This document shows, one piece after another, positions 24,480 to 30,829 of a stretch of DNA of 41,586 bases (its first letter is position 1; the number at the start of each line of letters is the position of its first letter). Below the pieces are notes generated by a model. It searched no databases. It was not told where the DNA came from and worked only from the letters and a program-made list of their open reading frames with translations. The DNA lies in assembly GCF_001417955.2 (NCBI RefSeq), contig NZ_LKTM01000341.1, positions 1-41,586 on the forward strand, given 5' to 3'. Both the position numbers and the translations under genes were made by a program. The stretch comes from Mycobacterium gordonae. Lineage in GTDB: Bacteria; Actinomycetota; Actinomycetes; Mycobacteriales; Mycobacteriaceae.

Positions 24480-26099
24480 TCAGGACCCGGCTGTGTCCCA
24501 GGTGCTGGGCAGCATCGGCGCCTTCGGCCCGCCGCCGAACTCGTCGTCGGCCAGCGTGGTCAATCCCGCCGCATCGCCAACGGATTCTTTACGCACGGTG
24601 CCGGCGAAACCGAATCTCCCGGCACCGGCTTCCGACGCCGCCGATCCCGGGGGCGCTGCCCAGTCCGGGTCGACGCCTACGTTCATATCGGCGAACTCAT
24701 CGCCATGGTCGCGGATCGCCGTGCGCCGGCGGCGGCGCGCGCGGGCCTGTTCACGTGCCTCCGCAGCAGCCGCCGCCGCGGCAAGGTCGGGCTCCGAAGC
24801 CTTCCTGCTGGCAGCGGCACTCGCGCTCATCCCGGAACCGAACCCGATACCCGGCCCACCGCCGATCAGATAGGGAAATCCGAAGCCACCGGCAGGCCCA
24901 CCGGCCGGCGGCGCCGTCCCGACGCTGGTCACCGTGCTCGTCGCGGTCACCGTCGTCGGCGCCGGCGCGGCGGGGGCCGCCGAGGCCACCACGCTGGGAG
25001 CCGGTCCGGCGACTGCGAGGGCAGGTGCCGCGGCAGCGACCGGTGGCACGACCGCCGCGACCGTCGCCGGCGGTATGCCGCCGAGTCCGGCCAGCCCGGC
25101 CAGGCCACTCACCGCGCCGAGGTTCGCGACGGCGCCGCCCACCGCGAAGGACAGCAACTGCGGGGATTGCAACAGCGGCACGAGCTGGGCCAGGTGGGTG
25201 GGCCAGTCGAATTCGGCGAGTTGGACAACGTACTCGATGGCGCCTGCGGGATTGGTGAACAGCTGCTGGACGAAAGTCTCGAACTGCTGGCCGAACTCCA
25301 GGGAACGCGCAACCCACCAGATGGGCTGGGTGGCGTCGCTGATGTCGTGCATGTGGATGCCGTTCAGGGTGCCCTCAAGGGGATCCCAGTCGATCTGCCC
25401 GCCGGTCACCGCGCGCAACACGTCGGCGATCAGGTAGTCCAGCGGGGTCGGGTCCCCGTGGTCGTGGTCCTCGTGGCCGTCTTCCCCGTGGTCGTGATCG
25501 TCCCCGTGGTCGTGGTCCCCGTCTTCGTCGTGATCGTGATCGTCGTCCCCGTGGTCGTCCTCGGCCGCCACGATCTCGGGCGCGGGCGCAGTTGCCGGAA
25601 CCGACGTCGCGGCGGCGCTCGACACCGCGTCGTAAGTAGCCATGGTGGTGGCCGCCTGGATCCACATCCGCGCGTAGTCGGCTTCGTTGAGGGCGATCGG
25701 GATGGTGTTGATCCCGAAGAAGTTGGTTGCGACGAGCACACCATGTATCGCGTGGTTGGCCGCCAACTCGACCAGCGTCGGCATGGCCGCCAGGGCTGTG
25801 GTGTAGGCGGCGGCCGCGGTCTCGTGTTGGACGGCGGCGTCCGCACTGATGGTGCCTGCCTGCGTCAGCCACGCCAGATACGGCTGGTGTGCGGCGACAT
25901 ACTGCGCCGCGGTCGGCCCCTCCCAGGCCCCACCCTGAACGGCGGCCAACAACGCCAGCAATTCGTCGGCGACCTCGGTGTATTCGACGCTGAGCGCCGA
26001 CCACGCCGCGGCTCCCGCCAACCACGCGCCAGGGCCGGGCCCGCTACTCAGCAGCGTCGAGTGCACCTCTGGTGGCGCTGCCATCCACAACGTGGCCAT
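24480..26099 (-). CDS. PPE-PPW family protein PPE3-like, with His/Asp-rich linker
   Basis: A 539-residue PPE protein beginning MATLWMAAPPEVHSTLLSSG. The PPE domain (about 1-180) has the WEG turn and NFFGINTIPIALNEADY. A linker at residues 181-216 (DNA 25452-25559) holds ten His among Asp, Glu and Gly, with repeated HDHGD-type units, a likely zinc- or other transition-metal binder. The C-terminus has RARRRRR, GFAGT and PMLPSTW, marking the PPW subfamily. The ATG at 26099 has AGAGGGG 8 nt upstream; a GTG at 26108 is less likely. It is the first gene of the ESX-3 supercluster, preceded by a candidate Zur box. Position and the DPTPLDYL segment after the linker match H37Rv PPE3. Confidence 0.92.
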   Translation of the reverse strand: MATLWMAAPPEVHSTLLSSGPGPGAWLAGAAAWSALSVEYTEVADELLALLAAVQGGAWEGPTAAQYVAAHQPYLAWLTQAGTISADAAVQHETAAAAYTTALAAMPTLVELAANHAIHGVLVATNFFGINTIPIALNEADYARMWIQAATTMATYDAVSSAAATSVPATAPAPEIVAAEDDHGDDDHDHDEDGDHDHGDDHDHGEDGHEDHDHGDPTPLDYLIADVLRAVTGGQIDWDPLEGTLNGIHMHDISDATQPIWWVARSLEFGQQFETFVQQLFTNPAGAIEYVVQLAEFDWPTHLAQLVPLLQSPQLLSFAVGGAVANLGAVSGLAGLAGLGGIPPATVAAVVPPVAAAAPALAVAGPAPSVVASAAPAAPAPTTVTATSTVTSVGTAPPAGGPAGGFGFPYLIGGGPGIGFGSGMSASAAASRKASEPDLAAAAAAAEAREQARARRRRRTAIRDHGDEFADMNVGVDPDWAAPPGSAASEAGAGRFGFAGTVRKESVGDAAGLTTLADDEFGGGPKAPMLPSTWDTAGS

Positions 26100-26148
26100 G
26101 CCGAACACCCCTCTGCCGCCGAGCCCTGGCTTTGGAGGTTACTGATTT

Positions 26149-26163
26149 TGACAATCGTTTTCA
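26149..26163 (-). promoter_or_regulatory. Candidate Zur (zinc) box upstream of the PPE3-like gene
   Basis: The minus-strand sequence TGAAAACGATTGTCA is a 7-1-7 inverted repeat close to mycobacterial Zur boxes, lying 50-64 nt before the PPE3-like ATG. The same TGAAAAC arm occurs before eccA3. It implies derepression when zinc is scarce, matching a His-rich gene product. Confidence 0.65.
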
Positions 26164-26186
26164 ATACGGCGTCCGGGCGACTCCGC

Positions 26187-27092
26187 TCAGACCAGCGGCT
26201 TACCGCTCTTGATCCGTCGATCGAGGTCCCACAGCATCAGGTTGAACGGGAACTGCCGAACCACCTTGGGCATCAGGCCGTTCACCGCACCGATCACCGA
26301 CATCAGCCCGTCGAACTGCCGCTGCTTGGCGTCGTCCCACGGCAGCCGCATCTCGTCGCGAAACCGTTGCGGCAGGAAGCCGGTGGTGATCAGCAGCGCG
26401 ACACCTTCCAGGGGAGCACGCACCCACTCCGGCAGCGGCACGCCCTTGATCCGGGCAACGGCGATCGGATACAGGAATTCCCGGACGGTTTCGTCGATGT
26501 GCACCTTCTCCAAGGACTCCTGCCAGTACTTGTCGAAAGCCGCTCGATCCGCCGGCCACATCTCCGGCGGCACCTGCAGGGTGGTGCCGATCGACATGCC
26601 TTCCCGGTAAAGGCGGTCGGCCTCTTCGTCGTCCAGCTCACCGACGAATAGGCGATAAATGTCGATACCGCCCTTGAAGATGCACGCGGCCACCCACAAC
26701 TGCAGTTCCGGGTCGAACGCGTTGTAGGACACCGGGCTCTCGGGCGTGGAGTAGACCTGCGCGTGCGCACGGTTCACGGCGCGGCGAAAGGCCGCCTTCT
26801 GGGTGTCGGTGCCGGCGTTGGCGACCGCGATGTAGGTGAACGTGGTGCGGGCCCGCTTGATGGGATGGCGATCGATGCGCCCGCTCTCCACGCGGCTCTC
26901 GGCCACGCCGTGGCCGACGCCGGGGAGCGACAACTCCATGATCACGTTGGCCGGGCCGGCCAGCAGCGCCAAACCCATCAGGCTGTAGTCCTTGGCGATC
27001 CGCTGACGGCTCCTGCCCGACGGCCGCGGCGGGTCGGAGATCGGCCGCTCGACGTGAGGAACGCGGCGGCGCGCGGTCTGTTCAATCGTCAT
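26187..27092 (-). CDS. DUF2236 / MpaB-type oxygenase domain protein (Rv0276-like)
   Basis: A 301-residue protein of the DUF2236 family, which includes fungal MpaB oxygenases and bacterial latex-clearing (Lcp) haem proteins. The segments YSLMGLALLAGPANVIMEL, GRIDRHPIKRARTTFTYI and PVSYNAFDPELQLWVAA fit that family, and the last, with HAQVYS before it, lies in the region of the catalytic core. The substrate is unknown; oxidation of a lipid or terpenoid is a reasonable guess. The ATG at 27092 is favoured over an upstream in-frame codon by CGGGAG 7-8 nt before it. It is divergent from a TetR gene that may control it. Confidence 0.82.
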   Translation of the reverse strand: MTIEQTARRRVPHVERPISDPPRPSGRSRQRIAKDYSLMGLALLAGPANVIMELSLPGVGHGVAESRVESGRIDRHPIKRARTTFTYIAVANAGTDTQKAAFRRAVNRAHAQVYSTPESPVSYNAFDPELQLWVAACIFKGGIDIYRLFVGELDDEEADRLYREGMSIGTTLQVPPEMWPADRAAFDKYWQESLEKVHIDETVREFLYPIAVARIKGVPLPEWVRAPLEGVALLITTGFLPQRFRDEMRLPWDDAKQRQFDGLMSVIGAVNGLMPKVVRQFPFNLMLWDLDRRIKSGKPLV

Positions 27093-27123
27093 CGTCGACT
27101 CCCGGCAATTGCGCCATAATTTT

Positions 27124-27139
27124 GAAAACACACGTTTCC
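27124..27139. promoter_or_regulatory. Candidate TetR operator between Rv0276-like and Rv0275c-like genes
   Basis: GAAAAC and GTTTCC flank an ACAC spacer, an inverted repeat with one mismatch, in the 89-nt divergent gap. The position suits autoregulation by the adjacent TetR protein and control of the oxygenase gene. Confidence 0.4.
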
Positions 27140-27181
27140 TGATATTGTCTGTTGCCGCCCCCCGATGTCAAGATGGGTGCC

Positions 27182-27877
27182 ATGACGTCCCAGAGCGCGC
27201 GGCCGTATCGCGGCATCGAGGCAGCCGAGCGGTCGGCCGCGCGCCGCAGCCAGTTATTGCAGGCAGGACTGGACCTGCTCGGCTCTCCCGATGACCCGGA
27301 GTTGACGGTCCGCAGCGTCTGCCAGCGCGCCGGCCTGTCGGCCCGCTATTTCTACGAGAGCTTCGGCGACAAAGACGAGTTGGTCGAGCACGTCTACGAC
27401 TGGGTGATCGCCAAACTCGCCACCAACATGCAGGCCGCCGCGGCTTCGGGACCGACCTATGACCAGGCCCGCGCCGGGATGGGGGTCGTGGTGGACACGG
27501 TCGCGGAAGACCCCCGAATCGGCCGTTTAGTGTTCAGCACCAAACTGGCAAACGCCGTCGTGATGCGCAAACGGGCCGAGTCCAGCGCCCTGTTTGCCTT
27601 CATTTCCGGCCAGCACGTGATGAACGTGCTGGGGGCACCGGCGAATCAGCACGTGACGGCAGCGGCGCACTTCGCCGTCGGCGGCGTCGGGCAGGCCCTC
27701 AGCGCATGGCTGGAGGGCGACGTGAAAATGACCCCCGATGAACTCGCCGACCATCTGGCCTCGCTGCTCGTCGAACTCACCGAGCCCAGCCTCTACCGGC
27801 CGGCTAAGGCATCAGCGGAACCTGCCACACCCGCATATCGGGATGCAGCCACAGACGCAACCACGTCAGGCGCATGA
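27182..27877 (+). CDS. TetR-family transcriptional regulator (Rv0275c-like)
   Basis: A 231-residue TetR regulator. The helix-turn-helix lies at about residues 41-62 (LTVRSVCQRAGLSARYFYESF), followed by DKDELVEHVYDW, the usual start of helix 4. The C-terminal ligand domain is variable and gives no inducer. The ATG at 27182 follows immediately after a short divergent promoter region. It probably represses itself and the divergent DUF2236 gene. Its last 74 nt overlap, tail to tail, the membrane protein gene on the other strand, so its final 20 residues (rich in Ala and Thr) may have been added by a shifted stop. Confidence 0.88.
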   Translation: MTSQSARPYRGIEAAERSAARRSQLLQAGLDLLGSPDDPELTVRSVCQRAGLSARYFYESFGDKDELVEHVYDWVIAKLATNMQAAAASGPTYDQARAGMGVVVDTVAEDPRIGRLVFSTKLANAVVMRKRAESSALFAFISGQHVMNVLGAPANQHVTAAAHFAVGGVGQALSAWLEGDVKMTPDELADHLASLLVELTEPSLYRPAKASAEPATPAYRDAATDATTSGA

Positions 27878-28349
27878 TCCGCAGGGCCCCGGAGATCAGC
27901 AGGAACGCCATTGGCGCCTGAATCAGCATGGCGGTGACCACCGACACGGCGGCGTCCTCCGGTTTGGCGGTCATCAGGTCGAACCAGCCGTCGCAGATCA
28001 GCAGCACGCCGGTGGTGAACCCGGTGAGCACGATCAACTGCCGGCGCAAGAACCCCAGCACCGCAGTGGCCGCCATGAACCCGAGCAACAGGATGTCGAA
28101 GCCGATCCAGGTGGCGGGCCAGTTGTGGGCCACGTACTTCTGCGGCAGCGTGACCGACAGGTAGCCGATCCACGGGATCATCACGATCAGGCCGCCGACG
28201 ATCAGACCGAGTCGGATGCGCCGCATCCGGGCCAGGACCTCAGGATCTTCCAGTTCGCTCAGCGGCTTTTCCAGCCGGGTGATCAACTCCCGCCGCTGCT
28301 CGGGGCTCAGCGCTTCGATCTGTTCGTCAGTGAGAATGCCCTCGGTCAC
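27804..28349 (-). CDS. Four-helix membrane protein of unknown function
   Basis: About 181 residues. An N-terminal soluble helix pair (LTDEQIEALSPEQRRELITRL and a KPLSELEDPEVLARMRRIRLG segment) precedes four hydrophobic helices: LIVGGLIVMIPWIGYLSV, FDILLLGFMAATAVLGFL, LIVLTGFTTGVLLICDGWF and AVSVVTAMLIQAPMAFLLI. No known family is recognised. The start could be the GTG at 28349 or a TTG two codons before it; neither has good spacing to a ribosome binding site. It lies 17 nt after the VOC gene and is probably cotranscribed with it. I do not recall a counterpart between Rv0274 and Rv0275c in H37Rv. Confidence 0.75.
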   Translation of the reverse strand: MTEGILTDEQIEALSPEQRRELITRLEKPLSELEDPEVLARMRRIRLGLIVGGLIVMIPWIGYLSVTLPQKYVAHNWPATWIGFDILLLGFMAATAVLGFLRRQLIVLTGFTTGVLLICDGWFDLMTAKPEDAAVSVVTAMLIQAPMAFLLISGALRIMRLTWLRLWLHPDMRVWQVPLMP

Positions 28350-28366
28350 CCTCAAAGTATCGGCGG

Positions 28367-28948
28367 CTAACGGGCCGCCGCCACCGGCGGGCGGCGATCG
28401 GCGGCGGTCCGGGGCACCGCCGGTGTGTCCGCTTCAGTGAATTCCCTTACCCAGCAGGCGAATTCCAACATAATGCCATCCGGGTCCTGGAAATAGAACG
28501 AGCGCACGTACACCCCTGGGTGCACCGTGGCGGACACCTGCATCGGACTCTCGTCGTGGTTGAGCACCGGGCCGACCCGCACGCCCTTGTCCTTCAGCCG
28601 CTGCCGGTAGGCGTCGAACTTCTCGGCCGGCACGTGGAAGGCCAGGTGATTCATGGTGCTCACCGCGCTGGTGATGTCGCCGAGGCCCGGTAGCGCACCG
28701 GGCGACGAGATTCCCGGCACCCGGTCCGCCGCTTCGGCGAACCAGAAGAACGCGACGCAGTCGCCGTTGCCGGCGTCGAAGAAGAAGTGCTGCCCCGCGC
28801 CACCAGGCAGGTCGAGGGACTTGATCAGCGGCATGCCGAGGACGTTGCTGTAGAAGTCCACGGTGCGCTCCATATCCGAGCACACCAGCGCGACGTGGTT
28901 GATTCCGCCGAGTTCGAACTCGCTGTTGGTGTTGTGCGGCTTGATCAT
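28367..28948 (-). CDS. VOC-superfamily (glyoxalase/extradiol dioxygenase-type) protein (Rv0274-like)
   Basis: A 193-residue protein with paired beta-alpha-beta-beta-beta units of the vicinal oxygen chelate fold. Candidate metal ligands are the His in GGINHVALV, the His in TMNHLAFHV and the Glu in GIMLEFACW, an arrangement shared by glyoxalases, methylmalonyl-CoA epimerases and extradiol dioxygenases. The reaction cannot be decided from sequence. The ATG at 28948 starts next to a strong inverted repeat that likely binds the divergently encoded TetR regulator, so the gene is probably induced by the regulator's ligand. Confidence 0.85.
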   Translation of the reverse strand: MIKPHNTNSEFELGGINHVALVCSDMERTVDFYSNVLGMPLIKSLDLPGGAGQHFFFDAGNGDCVAFFWFAEAADRVPGISSPGALPGLGDITSAVSTMNHLAFHVPAEKFDAYRQRLKDKGVRVGPVLNHDESPMQVSATVHPGVYVRSFYFQDPDGIMLEFACWVREFTEADTPAVPRTAADRRPPVAAAR

Positions 28949-28973
28949 CTTCGCGACTCCTACCTAAGATCGA

Positions 28974-29001
28974 AACCTGAATCTAACATCAGATTCAGGT
29001 T
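28974..29001. promoter_or_regulatory. Perfect inverted repeat, likely TetR operator
   Basis: AACCTGAATCT and AGATTCAGGTT are perfect 11-nt arms around a 6-nt spacer, centred in the 74-nt gap between the divergent VOC and TetR genes. A second nested pair, GAAACC (28972-28977) and GGTTTC (29002-29007), continues outward. The symmetry and position strongly suggest the operator of the Rv0273c-like regulator. Confidence 0.75.
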
Positions 29002-29022
29002 GGTTTCCAGGGGAAGGTGCGC

Positions 29023-29649
29023 GTGACGAGCACGGCAGTACCGACCGGGCGCCCCACCCACCGCGGCCGGCGCACCCAGGCCGCGATCGACGCCGCTGCC
29101 CGAAAGGTGATCGCGCGCAAGGGAATACTTGCGACGACCATCGCCGACATCGCGGCGGAGGCGGGCCGCTCGGCCGCGTCGTTTTACAACTACTACGACT
29201 CCAAAGAGGCGATGGTGCGCCAATGGGCGCTGCGTTTCCGCGACGAGGCCGGCGAGCGCGCGGCAGCGGTGACCGAGCACGGCCTGTCCGAACGCGAGCG
29301 TGCCCATCAGGCCGCCGCCGCACACTGGCAGACCTACCGGCATCGCCTCGCGGAGATGATCAGCGTCTCGCAACTGGCAATGGTCAACCCCGACTTTGCC
29401 GATCATTGGGCCGAGATGTGCTCTATTCCAATATCTTTCATCGCCGAGTCGGTCAGACGCGCCCAGCGGCAGGGTTACTGCCCCGACGACGATCCCCAGT
29501 TGCTGGCTGAGGCGATAGTCGCCATGTTCAACCAGTTCTGCTATATCCAGCTCACCCGGGACCCCGATGGCCCGGACGACCAGGCCTGCATCCGGACGCT
29601 GGCCAACATCTACTACCGGGCCATCTACAGCGAGGAGCGTCGCTCTTGA
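29023..29649 (+). CDS. TetR-family transcriptional regulator (Rv0273c-like)
   Basis: A 208-residue TetR regulator with the helix-turn-helix in TTIADIAAEAGRSAASFYNYY near residues 38-58, followed by DSKEAMVRQW. The GTG at 29023 was preferred over one at 29017 because AGGGGAAGG then lies 5 nt upstream. It overlaps the next gene, a hydrolase, by 4 nt (TTGA), so regulator and hydrolase form one operon. The perfect inverted repeat just upstream is its probable binding site, controlling the divergent VOC and membrane protein genes as well as its own operon. Confidence 0.88.
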   Translation: MTSTAVPTGRPTHRGRRTQAAIDAAARKVIARKGILATTIADIAAEAGRSAASFYNYYDSKEAMVRQWALRFRDEAGERAAAVTEHGLSERERAHQAAAAHWQTYRHRLAEMISVSQLAMVNPDFADHWAEMCSIPISFIAESVRRAQRQGYCPDDDPQLLAEAIVAMFNQFCYIQLTRDPDGPDDQACIRTLANIYYRAIYSEERRS

Positions 29650-30761
29650 CCGAGATCATCCGTGAATTCATCGGATTGCCGTCGCCGACCGCGGGACGCG
29701 CGGGGGCCGGTGGGCACCCGTGCCAGGGTCTCTATCACCACGCGGCCGGGCAGCGGCCCAAGACGGCGATGATCGCCACGCACTACCAGATCGATTTCTC
29801 CGAGCACTACATCGCCGAGTATCTGGCCGCCCGAGGCATCGGGTTCCTGGGCTGGAACACCCGCTTTCGGGGCTTCGAAAGCAGCTTTCTGCTCGATCAC
29901 GCGCTGGTCGACATCGGGGTGGGCGTGCGTTGGTTGCGTGAGCAGGCGGGCGTCGAAACGGTTGTGCTGCTGGGTAATTCCGGTGGCGGCTCGTTGATGT
30001 CGGCCTATCAGTCCCAGGCCGTGGATCCGAACGTGACGCCGCTGGAGGGCATGCGTCCGGCCACCGGCGTCACCGACCTGCCCGCTGCCGACGGATACGT
30101 CGCCACCGCCGCCCACCCCGGGCGGCCCGACGTGCTCACCGCCTGGATGGACGGTGCCGTCGTCGACGAGAACGACCCCGTGGCAACCGATCCCGAACTG
30201 GACCTGTTCAACGAGAAGAACGGCCCGCCGTATTCACCGGAGTTCGTACAGCGCTACCGGGCGGCACAGCAGGCGCGTAACCACGCCATCACCGATTGGG
30301 CCGAAGCCGAACTCAAACGCGTTCGCGCCGCGGGCTTCTTCGATCGCCCATTCACCGTGATGCGCACCTGGGCCGACCCCCGCATGGTCGACCCGACCCT
30401 CGAACCCACCAAGCGGCAACCCAATTCGTGTTACGCAGGCCCGCCGGTGAAGGCCAACCGGTCCGCACTCGGGATCGCCGCCGCCTGCACGCTGCGCAGC
30501 TGGCTGGGCATGTGGAGCCTGCGGGCGGCCCAGACGAGGGCCGAGCCGCACCTGCGCCGCATCACCTGCCCCGCGCTGGTGATCAACGCCGAAGCCGACA
30601 CCGGAGTCTTCCCGTCGGATGCTCTGCGCATCTACGACGCACTGGCCGGCTCCGACAAATCACAGGCCGCGATCGACACCGATCACTACTTCACCACCCC
30701 CGGCGCCCGCGACGCGCAGGCCGACACCATCGCGGCGTGGATCGGGCAACGGTGGGGCTAG
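29646..30761 (+). CDS. Alpha/beta hydrolase (Rv0272c-like)
   Basis: A 371-residue alpha/beta hydrolase. The nucleophile elbow GNSGGGS places Ser112 as the catalytic residue; a later NAEADTGVFPSD region and TDHYF near the end supply the likely Asp and His. HYQIDFSEHYIAEYLAARGIGFLGWNTR covers the first core strands. The substrate is unknown. A TTG start at 29646 is supported by GAGGAG 8-9 nt upstream and by its TTGA overlap with the TetR gene. It is followed, 68 nt later, by fadE6, which suggests a link to acyl-CoA metabolism. Confidence 0.83.
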   Translation: MTEIIREFIGLPSPTAGRAGAGGHPCQGLYHHAAGQRPKTAMIATHYQIDFSEHYIAEYLAARGIGFLGWNTRFRGFESSFLLDHALVDIGVGVRWLREQAGVETVVLLGNSGGGSLMSAYQSQAVDPNVTPLEGMRPATGVTDLPAADGYVATAAHPGRPDVLTAWMDGAVVDENDPVATDPELDLFNEKNGPPYSPEFVQRYRAAQQARNHAITDWAEAELKRVRAAGFFDRPFTVMRTWADPRMVDPTLEPTKRQPNSCYAGPPVKANRSALGIAAACTLRSWLGMWSLRAAQTRAEPHLRRITCPALVINAEADTGVFPSDALRIYDALAGSDKSQAAIDTDHYFTTPGARDAQADTIAAWIGQRWG

Positions 30762-30829
30762 CTGTCGCTGACCAACCCACTGGTTGTTAGCTTGGAAAGC
30801 GAACCCGCGAATCGATGGGAAGGCGACCA

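Noticed and set aside
24192..26651. 819-residue open frame on the plus strand across the methyltransferase start, PPE3-like gene and DUF2236 gene
   Set aside because: It spans three genes and an intergenic repeat on the opposite strand and has no domain; the Val/Val-rich part is merely the antisense of the His/Asp linker.
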